Source: an uncultured Coprococcus sp. (lineage in GTDB: Bacteria > Bacillota > Clostridia > Lachnospirales > Lachnospiraceae). Taken from it: a stretch of 28,878 nt of DNA. This document shows, piece after piece, positions 21,212 through 28,878 of the stretch (its first letter is position 1; each line of letters begins with the position of its first letter). A model generated the notes under the pieces. The model ran no database searches and was not told the origin of the DNA. It saw only the letters and a program-made list of their open reading frames with translations. Position numbers and translations under genes: made by a program. The stretch lies in the NCBI GenBank assembly GCA_934247115.1, contig CAKQIY010000025.1, forward strand, positions 1 through 28,878, read 5' to 3'.

Positions 21212-24200
21212 TATCAACAGGATAAGGGTCAACAATGTAAAATATAACTTTGGCACACAGCAGTACGATGACTTCACCATGAGAATGTATGGCAAGAACA
21301 CGCTGTACGATCTGGCAAATGGAGGAGGAAAGAGTATTCTCATGCTTCTACTCCTTCAGAACCTGATACCGAACTGTACTCTGGATGAGAAGCAGCCTGT
21401 GGAGAAGCTTTTCCGTGCGGGCGGCGGCAACACAGTCATCCATTCGCTGATCGAGTGGAAGCTTGACGAGGCGGATATAAAGGATGGCTACAGATACATG
21501 ACCACCGGATTCTGTGCCAGAAAGGCAAAGGATACGGCGGATGCCGGGGAGGTGCAGAAGGACACTGCATCCATAGAGTATTTTAATTACTGCATTTTCT
21601 ACAGGGAATATAACAAGAATGACATAGTGAACCTTCCTTTGTCGGAGGGCAATGAGAGGATCACATTTAACGGTTTAAAGACGTATCTCAAGGACCTCGG
21701 ACACAGGGATATGAGTCTGGAGGTCAGGGTATTTGACAAGAAGGGCGAGTATCAGAGATTCATAAGCGGCTATGGTCTACATGAGAGTCACTGGGAGATC
21801 ATACGTGGAATCAACAAGACGGAGGGACACGTAAGAACGTATTTTGAGACAAATTACAGGACCACAAGGAAGGTCGTGGAGGATCTGCTCATAGAGGAGA
21901 TTATAGAGAAGGCATTTGCCACAAAGACAGGACGGAACGGTGAGGAAGACACCATGGCAGAGACTCTTCTCGACATCAAGGACAAGCTGAACGTTCTGGC
22001 GCAGAGAAAGCGTGACATAGCCAACTATGACCACCAGATAGAATTGATAAATGTGCTCGAGGGCAAGGTGAACTCATGCATAGGCCTCTACGAGGACAAC
22101 GACAGGATATGTAAGGGCCTGGCCGATGTGTATGCCACAGGAAGGGCGTGTACACAGGAGGGCGACACCCATATGGAGGAGCTGGCGAAGGCAAAGGCTG
22201 ACGCCGGGGAGCAGATGGAACGGCAGAACAAGCGACTGGCAAATCTCAGGGTCACCAGGGATTATCTGCGCCTTGAGGACATGAACCGCAAGATGGATGA
22301 CACTGCCACGCAGATAGAGGACAACGAGAAGAAGCTTGCGGAGTTGAAATCTCAGATCGGCTACAAGGAGAGTGTGAATGACTACCTTGTATACAGGGAG
22401 AACAAGCGACAGTACGATGAGAACAGGCTGATAGTCGACAATATAAGAAACAACATCGGATCATCCAGTGAGAAGATGGCGGTGTATGCGTACAACAGAC
22501 GCATCCGTGACGAGAAGAAGCTTGCAGAGCTCATGGCGGCGAGGGAAGAGGCCCAGACCAGCTATGATCATGCTCTTGAGGAGGCGGAGTACTGCAGAAA
22601 GGTCATGAGGGAGGGCGAGATCGCCCAGGCGGTGGCGGAGAACAATATCGCTGATGCCACAGCCAAGATAGATGAGATAAGTGCCCGCATAAGTGAGCTG
22701 GCTGCATCGGTCAACCTGCTCGTTGTGGGTGATGTGAAGGATATGATGAACAAGGCCCAGGAGGAGTCTGACAGGATACTTGCTGATATGACAGAGCTGG
22801 AGATAGCCATAGCAGATGGCAGGACAAAGCTGTACGATGACAGATACAGACTGACGACTGTGCAGGCTGAGTATGATGCGCTGGAGCGAAGCTGTGAGGA
22901 CGCAAGACTTGATGCCGAGGCGTACAGGCAGTCGGGAAGTCAGCTCGACAGCATCATGGCAGTGTACTCCGTGGAGAATCCACAGGATATAACAGGTGTT
23001 ATAAATGACAGGATTAGGGGCACCATAACAGAGACGATCAAGCGCCAGCAGGAGATCGACAGACTGATAAAGCTTGCGAAATGCTATGAGGATGGCAGAC
23101 CATTTCCGCCATCAGAGGGTGCTGAGACTGTGATAAACTACATCTCCACCAGACATGGGCTCATGGCTATGCACGGCGCGGATTACCTGTCGGCACTACC
23201 GGGTGATAAAAAGGAGGAGCTTCTTCAGGCAAATCCATACCTGCCGTACAGTGTTGTGACAAAGGGATTTGATAGTCTGGAGGATGATATAAATCTCGGT
23301 TCGATAGACACCGGCAGCGAATGTGTAATGGTGTACGATATGGATAAGCTTTCAGACTCAGCGATAGTTCCCGCCGAGAACATGCTTATCATAGGAAGAG
23401 ACAGGAAATATTTCATGTCTAAGGACTTCATAGAGGACGCCAGAAAGGCAAATGCTGATAAGATAGCAGGTCTCACGGAGGAGATCAGTCTGATAAATGA
23501 GAAGCTTGCGACTTATCAGGAGGATCTTGCATTTGTCACAAGGCTTGTGGATGCGAGATATACAGGTGCCGAGGACAGGGAGAGAGAGCTGAACCAGGCA
23601 CTGCTCGATAAGAAGGATGAGCTTGAGGAGCTTAAGACATCGATCAAGGTTACAGAGACGGAGCTTAAGAATAACACCGAGAGATATGGAGATTTGCAGC
23701 AGAGTCAGCAGAAGGAAGCTGACAGAAGACAGACATTTGTCATGATAGAGCAGCTGTCAGATCTTGCAAGACCGGAGGAGCAGAGACTTGCCGAGTATAA
23801 GCAGAGGAAGTCTGACCTTGTGGCAAAGCTGTCAGGACTTCAGAGCGATGTGCTGAAGTGGTCGACGACGGTTGGAGAGACTGAGGCAAAGCTTGCGGGG
23901 CTTACAAGGAATATAGAGGATATCCAGTACAAGTGGACGGAGTATTTCGAACCGTATCTGCCGAAGTCTGAGAATGCGGGATCTGCTGAAACTCTGGATA
24001 TTTCGGACGAACGGCTTGAACAGGAGTTTATGGCTATGCTGGCGGTTTCAAAGGAGCATGCGCCGGATCTTGAGGACAAGAAGAAGCTCATGGATGCGCT
24101 GAAGAAGTCAATGGACAGAATACAGAAGACCATAGAGAAGAGAGGCTTTGACATGGCGGTATTTGCCGGGGCAGGAGAGCTCTATCCGACGTCTGAGGAA

Positions 24201-25613
24201 AATCTCAGGGAGATGGACGATGAGCTGGCAAGGCTCACACTGATAGAGGCGTCGCTCATGCAGCAGCAGAAGGCTGACCAGAAGGCGTATAGCAAGCTTG
24301 AGGGAAGCATAGAGTACGCGATAGAGAACATCAACCGCACATACGGCGATGGCAGCTATGTACGTGAGGAGATATCTGCAGCCGATGCAGATACAGCCAT
24401 AGCCAATGGAGATGCGGTGCTTGCGGATATGAACCGCATATTCAAAGAAGCTGAGAAGGCGTACAGTGATTACTATAAGCAGTATGGTTTCATGGTGGAT
24501 CTGTACAAGGATGTAAAGAGAATAGTCGATACCAACGATATAGATGTCTCCGGTGGAAATGTACTGGATGAAGACATGGATACCCTCAGACAGTTATTTG
24601 AGACAAGTCTCATGAAGTACGACAGGAGCATGAAAGCCCTTGACCGCGCAAAGAATGAGATCATGAGATTCAAGGGACAGACGGCGGATACACTAGTGGA
24701 GATGGGTGTATTCGAGATGGCCAATACGATCAGACAGGATGTGCAGGTTCCGGATACCTACAGTCAGGCAAAGGAACTTCTGGCAAATCTTCTTCAGATC
24801 ATTGAGTTCATCAAGCTGGAGAAGGAGCGCGTTGAGAAGGGTATCGAGGATATGGTTGCCATCAAGGAGAACTTCGAGAATCAGTGTGTACAGAGATGTA
24901 TGGATGTGAAGACTGAGCTTGAGAAGCTTCCAAAGCTGTCACGTATCACGGTGGGCGATGATGTCATCAAGATGGTCGATCTCACCATACCTTACGTGAA
25001 GGATGAATTTGTAAAGCAGAGGATGTCTGATTATATAGATGACATAGTGAAGGGTGCGGATGCCTACGAGGATGAACGAAAGAGGATCAAGTACATCCGT
25101 GACTGCCTGGGACTCAAGAAGCTGTTCGGTGTCATGGTCACAGATATGAACGCCATCAGACTCAATCTCTACAAGAGGGAGAGGATAAAGGAGCAGAGCC
25201 GGTATCTCAGGTATGAGGAAGCTGTTGGAAGTACAGGACAGTCCCAGGGTATCTACATCCAGTTCCTGGTTGCTGTCATCAACTACATTGCAGGAATGTA
25301 CAGCCTGGCACCGGAAGAGTCGGTACAGTCTAAAACAATATTTATTGACAACCCGTTTGGTGCGGCGAAGGATATATACATATGGGAGCCTATATTTGCC
25401 ATGCTGGCAGCCAATCATGTGCAGCTTATCGTACCTGCCCGTGGCGCGACACCGGCCATCACAGGACGCTTCGATGTGAACTACATTCTGGGACAGCAGA
25501 TGGTGGGCGGAAAGCAGCAGACAGTCGTTGTGGACTACACCAGCAAGACGGATCAGGAAGAACTGGAATATCAGGAACTTTCCTATGAACAGGCGACCTT
25601 CGACTTTATCTAG
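21204..25613 (+). CDS. SMC/MukB-like ATPase (MksB/JetC type), 1469 aa
   Basis: The protein is a head - coiled coil - hinge - coiled coil - head. The N-terminal head holds a Walker A variant, LANGGGKS (37-44). Long charged heptad-like stretches run at about 330-620 and 770-1300. A folded, coil-breaking region at about 640-770, with PYLPYSVVTKGF, would be the hinge. The C-terminal head holds a signature-like GSTGQSQG (1342-1349) and Walker B TIFIDNPFG (Asp1382), followed by PARGATPAITGRFDVNYILGQ. The position after the Walker B Asp, usually the catalytic Glu, is Asn1383. Such proteins extrude DNA loops; in Wadjet the complex detects plasmids. It is the last gene of the set, with GGAGG at 21188-21192. 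The longer frame to 21153 is rejected. Confidence 0.8.
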   Translation: MPSINRIRVNNVKYNFGTQQYDDFTMRMYGKNTLYDLANGGGKSILMLLLLQNLIPNCTLDEKQPVEKLFRAGGGNTVIHSLIEWKLDEADIKDGYRYMTTGFCARKAKDTADAGEVQKDTASIEYFNYCIFYREYNKNDIVNLPLSEGNERITFNGLKTYLKDLGHRDMSLEVRVFDKKGEYQRFISGYGLHESHWEIIRGINKTEGHVRTYFETNYRTTRKVVEDLLIEEIIEKAFATKTGRNGEEDTMAETLLDIKDKLNVLAQRKRDIANYDHQIELINVLEGKVNSCIGLYEDNDRICKGLADVYATGRACTQEGDTHMEELAKAKADAGEQMERQNKRLANLRVTRDYLRLEDMNRKMDDTATQIEDNEKKLAELKSQIGYKESVNDYLVYRENKRQYDENRLIVDNIRNNIGSSSEKMAVYAYNRRIRDEKKLAELMAAREEAQTSYDHALEEAEYCRKVMREGEIAQAVAENNIADATAKIDEISARISELAASVNLLVVGDVKDMMNKAQEESDRILADMTELEIAIADGRTKLYDDRYRLTTVQAEYDALERSCEDARLDAEAYRQSGSQLDSIMAVYSVENPQDITGVINDRIRGTITETIKRQQEIDRLIKLAKCYEDGRPFPPSEGAETVINYISTRHGLMAMHGADYLSALPGDKKEELLQANPYLPYSVVTKGFDSLEDDINLGSIDTGSECVMVYDMDKLSDSAIVPAENMLIIGRDRKYFMSKDFIEDARKANADKIAGLTEEISLINEKLATYQEDLAFVTRLVDARYTGAEDRERELNQALLDKKDELEELKTSIKVTETELKNNTERYGDLQQSQQKEADRRQTFVMIEQLSDLARPEEQRLAEYKQRKSDLVAKLSGLQSDVLKWSTTVGETEAKLAGLTRNIEDIQYKWTEYFEPYLPKSENAGSAETLDISDERLEQEFMAMLAVSKEHAPDLEDKKKLMDALKKSMDRIQKTIEKRGFDMAVFAGAGELYPTSEENLREMDDELARLTLIEASLMQQQKADQKAYSKLEGSIEYAIENINRTYGDGSYVREEISAADADTAIANGDAVLADMNRIFKEAEKAYSDYYKQYGFMVDLYKDVKRIVDTNDIDVSGGNVLDEDMDTLRQLFETSLMKYDRSMKALDRAKNEIMRFKGQTADTLVEMGVFEMANTIRQDVQVPDTYSQAKELLANLLQIIEFIKLEKERVEKGIEDMVAIKENFENQCVQRCMDVKTELEKLPKLSRITVGDDVIKMVDLTIPYVKDEFVKQRMSDYIDDIVKGADAYEDERKRIKYIRDCLGLKKLFGVMVTDMNAIRLNLYKRERIKEQSRYLRYEEAVGSTGQSQGIYIQFLVAVINYIAGMYSLAPEESVQSKTIFIDNPFGAAKDIYIWEPIFAMLAANHVQLIVPARGATPAITGRFDVNYILGQQMVGGKQQTVVVDYTSKTDQEELEYQELSYEQATFDFI

Positions 25614-25621
25614 GGGGGGCT

Positions 25622-25702
25622 GTGAAATGGCTTGACCGGTTTCATATTCCCCTGATAGGCAATATGAAACCATCAAGCCATAATTCAGGTTACGGGTTTC
25701 AC
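25622..25702. repeat. Long hairpin after the SMC gene
   Basis: GTGAAA (25622-25627) pairs with TTTCAC (25697-25702); ATGGCTTGA (25627-25635) with TCAAGCCAT (25673-25681); GGTTTCATATT (25638-25648) with AATATGAAACC (25661-25671). The loop is CCCCTGATAGGC, preceded by a G7 run near 25613 that could pair with its CCCC. No U-tract follows, so it is not a standard terminator; it might stabilise the mRNA 3' end or be a mobile repeat. Confidence 0.65.
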
Positions 25703-25802
25703 AATTTGCCTGTGTAATGTGACATTAAAAATATGGGATATAGGCATAGGATTATAATAAATCATAACATTAAAAATTTTATAAGGGAGAGAATATACTA
25801 TA

Positions 25803-27356
25803 ATGACTTGGAACAGGAAACAGCTTAGAAAGGGAGCGTGGAACACGGTATTTAAGCGGGGACTTATGGCTTGGATGGCCATGGTCGCTGTGTGTTTCAT
25901 TTTTTCTTATCTTGGGGTAGATGATTCTTCCCAGACAAAGTTTGTAAAGGGGATAGATCAGGTACTCGGGCAGGAGACAGAGCATGAGGCGGACAATGTG
26001 ACCATACTCAAGGAATACGTGAAGAATATGCCGATGATTGAGCATATGTCGGAGAAAAAAGCCGAGACAGTAGCCCGTGTGATAGACTCGGTGACGGTGA
26101 AACAGACCTGGATCATCAAGCTTCTTGGTGCCAACACGGCATATGTGAAGAGAAATCCCGGCGAGGTCATAGTTATGCTGCTGATATCTGCTCTTATCAT
26201 GGCTGTTGTCCATTTCTTTATACAGAGTGCGGCGATAGTGGGCAAATGCCGTTATGCCATGGAGTGCAGATACAGTGACAAGGTGTCCATCAACCGAATG
26301 TTTGCACCTTTCCACAGACATTATTTACTCAGACTTATGTGGGTCATGTTCTGCTACAATGTTGTTATGACACTCTGGTGGCTCACGATAATTGGTGGTG
26401 TGTACAAGTATTACCAGTATAGGATGGTTCCATATCTCCTGGCGGAGAATCCAAGACTCAAGTGGAGAGATGCGAAGAACATGTCAAAGGAGATGACCAG
26501 AGGCTATAAGTGGAAAATGTTCCTGACGGATCTGTCATGCATCCATGTGTGGATAATCAAGGCTATACCGGTTGCAGGACTTCTGGTAGCATTGCCGTTC
26601 CAGATGGAGCTTGATGTGGAGATGTACTTCTGGTTCAGACAGAATATAGGTGTGGAAAATTTTGTCGAGGAAGCATTCAATGCTGCACCATATAACAAAA
26701 GGGTTATCGAGGCTGCTTATCAGTCGGCAGGAGACGCGGGAGTTGCAGAGGTATGGACCAAGCCGGTCTATATTCTCCAGGATGTCGCGGTCGAGGTGCC
26801 TGAGGGAATGAAGGTGAAGAGTGAATACAGTCTCAGGGACTTCATTTTCTTCTTCTTCGTGTTCTGTTTTATAGGATGGCTGTGGGAGGTCGTACTCTAT
26901 ATAGTTATGGATCATGTTCTTGTAAACCGCGGGACCATGTATGGACCATGGCTGCCTGTGTACGGAGTCGGCGGCATTGCTATTATATTCCTGCTTGACC
27001 GCTTCAAGGCAGATAAGGCAAAGCTATTTGCTATGGCGATGGTGGTATGTGGAATCATAGAATTCATAGCGAGCTGGGCACTGGATTTCTTCTTTAACTC
27101 ACAGTATTGGGACTACAAGAACGAGTTTCTTAATGTGAATGGACGAATATGTCTGGTGGGACTTCTTGCATTTGGTTTGGGCAGCCTGTTTGGAGTGTAT
27201 ATAGCGGCACCGAAGCTCAGTGAATTTCTGAATTCCAAGAGCAAAAAAGTGCAGAATATTATATGTATCACATTGTCGGTATTGTTTATCATAGATCTGA
27301 TATGCTGCGCCATCTTCGGATTTAACAAGGGCGAAGGAGTTGGCGGCACATATTAG
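25803..27356 (+). CDS. Fusion membrane protein: DUF975-like plus CmpB-like putative permease
   Basis: A polytopic membrane protein of 517 aa. The N-terminal half (to about residue 290) has the DUF975-like pattern of four to five helices, with PYLLAENPRLKWRDAKNMSKEMTRGYKWKMF between them. The C-terminal half (about 345-505) matches the CmpB / putative ABC-transporter type IV family: FCFIGWLWEVVLY, NRGTMYGPWLPVYGVGG, and NGRICLVGLLAFGLGSLF. Function is unknown for both parts; no ATPase is adjacent. GGGAGAG lies a little far (13 nt) from ATG 25803, and TATAAT at 25753-25758 may be its -10. It directly follows the SMC locus, where JetD might be expected, but has no TOPRIM or nuclease feature. Confidence 0.75.
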   Translation: MTWNRKQLRKGAWNTVFKRGLMAWMAMVAVCFIFSYLGVDDSSQTKFVKGIDQVLGQETEHEADNVTILKEYVKNMPMIEHMSEKKAETVARVIDSVTVKQTWIIKLLGANTAYVKRNPGEVIVMLLISALIMAVVHFFIQSAAIVGKCRYAMECRYSDKVSINRMFAPFHRHYLLRLMWVMFCYNVVMTLWWLTIIGGVYKYYQYRMVPYLLAENPRLKWRDAKNMSKEMTRGYKWKMFLTDLSCIHVWIIKAIPVAGLLVALPFQMELDVEMYFWFRQNIGVENFVEEAFNAAPYNKRVIEAAYQSAGDAGVAEVWTKPVYILQDVAVEVPEGMKVKSEYSLRDFIFFFFVFCFIGWLWEVVLYIVMDHVLVNRGTMYGPWLPVYGVGGIAIIFLLDRFKADKAKLFAMAMVVCGIIEFIASWALDFFFNSQYWDYKNEFLNVNGRICLVGLLAFGLGSLFGVYIAAPKLSEFLNSKSKKVQNIICITLSVLFIIDLICCAIFGFNKGEGVGGTY

Positions 27357-27396
27357 GAACCAATATGACGAAGTCATATAAAAAGGAGGAATCAAT

Positions 27397-28188
27397 ATGA
27401 CGGATATACAGAATGGTAAAATGACTGATCCAGGGAAACAGTCCTGGAATATAAAGGCAGGAGTATTCAGCTCCTGCATGCTGCATATCATTGCGATGAC
27501 ATGTATGCTCAGTGATCATATGTGGGCAACATTGTTTCCATATGTGGATATACTTACGTGCATAGGAAGAATAGCATTTCCGATTTTTGCCTTCATGATA
27601 GTTGAGGGATTTTATCACACCAGTAATTTCCGCAGATATCTGTGCAGAATGCTGATATTTGCGGTGATATCTGAAGTTCCGTTTGATCTTGTGTCCGGAG
27701 ATAGTGTCCTGTATCTGTTTCATCAGAATGTACTTTGGACATTTCTCATAGGATTACTGCTGATAGCATTGATAGACAAGGTAAGGAAAACGGGCAAGGT
27801 ATGGCTGTGGATCCCGGTTGCGATTGTTGTGACACTTGTGGGATATGTGATAGGAACGATCACCATGGTTGATTTCTATGGAGCGGGAGTTGTCATGGTT
27901 ATAATGTTCTATCTGTTCCGGGGCAAGGAACCATGGAAATTGATAGCACAGCTCGTGTGTATGTATTATATCAATGCACAGCTGCTTAGTGGATATTGTT
28001 ATACGTTTAGCATAGCGGGACATAGCTTTGAATTCCCGCAGCAGGCGTTTGCGCTCATCGCATTGCCAGTGATATGGCTATACAATGGAAAACTGGGATA
28101 CCATAAGAAGTGGTTTAAATACTTCTGTTATGCATTTTATCCGGGACACTTGATTGTATTGTACATAATCTGGCAGATGGTGATGTAG
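27397..28188 (+). CDS. TraX family membrane protein
   Basis: A 263-aa protein with about eight predicted transmembrane helices. The N-terminal pattern MLSDHMWATLFP, IGRIAFPIFAFMIVEGFYHTSNFRRYL and ISEVPFDL matches the TraX family, named after the F-plasmid pilin N-acetyltransferase. The C-terminal YAFYPGHLIVLYIIW is also typical. Chromosomal homologues are common in Firmicutes and are likely acyltransferase-like, with unknown substrates; no conjugation genes are near. AAGGAGG about 9 nt before the ATG supports the start, and it lies 40 nt after the previous gene, probably in one transcript. Confidence 0.82.
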   Translation: MTDIQNGKMTDPGKQSWNIKAGVFSSCMLHIIAMTCMLSDHMWATLFPYVDILTCIGRIAFPIFAFMIVEGFYHTSNFRRYLCRMLIFAVISEVPFDLVSGDSVLYLFHQNVLWTFLIGLLLIALIDKVRKTGKVWLWIPVAIVVTLVGYVIGTITMVDFYGAGVVMVIMFYLFRGKEPWKLIAQLVCMYYINAQLLSGYCYTFSIAGHSFEFPQQAFALIALPVIWLYNGKLGYHKKWFKYFCYAFYPGHLIVLYIIWQMVM

Positions 28189-28247
28189 ACATGGTATGAG
28201 CAGAGAATCGGTGGGCTTTGCAGATATTTGAGAAAGGAAGAAATAGT

Positions 28248-28859
28248 ATGAATGCAGCTCATAAGATAGTGGTTTTGGTTGGCAGCATATTCCTTGCTGT
28301 CGGGGTTTTCGTAGGAATTATATTTGCAATTGTAGCGGAGCCGGGAAAATTCCCCCTGGCTATGTTGAGCCTTCCGGGAGGTTTCTTACTGATCGGTGGG
28401 GGAATGGATATAGTGGTGGCGATATTGGTCCACAACAAGAAGATGATAGTCAAAAAAGGCGTGAGGTATCCTGCAAAGATATATGGATACACAGAGAATA
28501 CTTCTGTTAAGGTGAACAATACATATATGATGGACACGATCGTGCATTACTTTGACAGCTATCATGTCGAGCGGGAGGCTATAATACCAACGGGATTCAC
28601 AAGGGGTGCCGGCATGTACCCGATAGGTCTGACGATAGATATATTTGAGTACAACGGCAAATACGGCTATGATCCGGATTCAGTAAGGGATGAGAGGCTT
28701 CCAGGTGAGGAAGAGCTCATGGACGACAAGCCGGTGGCACCGGATCAGCTGAGACTGGTGGCGGTCAGATGCCCGAATTGTGGTTCGAGTTTCCGTGCAG
28801 CGACTGGATATTCCAGCAAATGTCCTTATTGTGGAAATTACTTGAATGTGAATATGTAA
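28248..28859 (+). CDS. Membrane protein with C-terminal zinc ribbon, 203 aa
   Basis: I do not recognise a named family. Two hydrophobic helices lie near the N-terminus (about 7-29 and 39-61, the second Gly-rich). A beta-rich soluble domain follows (about 70-165). At the end are CPNCG (about 176-180) and CPYCG (about 194-198), a four-Cys zinc ribbon. AAGGAAG at 28234-28240 before ATG 28248 sets the start; a TTG at 28218 is less likely. The zinc ribbon is probably cytosolic. It follows the TraX-like gene by 59 nt and is the last gene in the window. Confidence 0.75.
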   Translation: MNAAHKIVVLVGSIFLAVGVFVGIIFAIVAEPGKFPLAMLSLPGGFLLIGGGMDIVVAILVHNKKMIVKKGVRYPAKIYGYTENTSVKVNNTYMMDTIVHYFDSYHVEREAIIPTGFTRGAGMYPIGLTIDIFEYNGKYGYDPDSVRDERLPGEEELMDDKPVAPDQLRLVAVRCPNCGSSFRAATGYSSKCPYCGNYLNVNM

Positions 28860-28878
28860 GCCTGAAAAAGAGCGTGGG

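Noticed and set aside
24939..25676. - strand frame of 245 codons at the end of the SMC gene
   Set aside because: It is antisense to conserved ATPase motifs of the SMC gene and shows no recognisable family.
25803..27356. JetD nuclease following the SMC gene
   Set aside because: The protein is a polytopic membrane protein with CmpB motifs and no TOPRIM or acidic catalytic cluster.
27397..28188. Conjugative element suggested by the TraX-like gene
   Set aside because: No relaxase, type IV secretion, integrase or att-like repeats are in the window; chromosomal TraX homologues are common.
1..28878. CRISPR array
   Set aside because: No regularly spaced short repeats with unique spacers were found; the only tandem repeat is the coding one at 10822-11067.

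Overview
The window reads as a chromosomal segment of a low-to-mid GC Firmicute, most likely a gut Lachnospiraceae (Coprococcus / Eubacterium-like). The reasons are the AGA/ATA-rich codon use, strong GGAGG ribosome binding sites, sigma-A type promoters and the family make-up (trp operon, class II aldolase, fused MacB-like exporter, DUF975-CmpB fusion, TraX-like protein). Species-level naming is inference. Nearly all genes are on the + strand; only fba and two candidate small RNAs are on the - strand.

Layout. (1) 1-4314: the 3' part of a tryptophan operon, trpG(partial)-trpD-trpC-trpB-trpA, ended by a 12-bp GAAA-loop terminator. There is no trpF, and TrpA has Glu at the usual Asp60 position. 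(2) 4336-5160: a consensus promoter followed by about 290 nt of highly structured, apparently noncoding RNA, then an unrecognised 124-aa gene and a terminator. (3) 5163-10587: a promoter with a LexA/DinR-type SOS box between its -35 and -10 elements, a 33-codon single-membrane-span peptide gene, a convergent antisense RNA sharing its terminator, then uvrB and uvrA. This looks like a DNA-damage-controlled unit with a type I toxin-antitoxin-like module in the uvrBA leader. (4) 10627-12590: a Q/P/Y-repeat membrane protein and, convergently, class II fructose-bisphosphate aldolase, separated by a bidirectional terminator.

(5) 12600-15687: a 330-bp intergenic region with two inverted repeats, then a fused ATPase-permease exporter. 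(6) 15727-15878: a strong - strand small-RNA candidate with three CCC-rich, anti-Shine-Dalgarno-like segments; two mismatches in its terminator stem on the + strand become G-U pairs on the - strand. (7) 16119-18400: a glycerol-1-phosphate dehydrogenase-like enzyme and a rhomboid protease. (8) 18557-25613: a three-gene set ending in a 1469-aa SMC/MukB-like ATPase, preceded by a small subunit that overlaps it by 8 nt and a 542-aa candidate kleisin. This matches the MksF-MksE-MksB / JetA-JetB-JetC layout of Wadjet-type condensins, but no JetD/MksG nuclease lies next to it. A 195-nt nested palindrome separates the first two genes and another long hairpin follows the third. (9) 25803-28859: membrane proteins (DUF975-CmpB fusion, TraX family) and a zinc-ribbon membrane protein.

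The most novel material is the JetD-less SMC complex with its hairpins, the SOS-controlled peptide/antisense module before uvrBA, and the two structured RNA candidates. All family assignments come from reading motifs; no database search was run.
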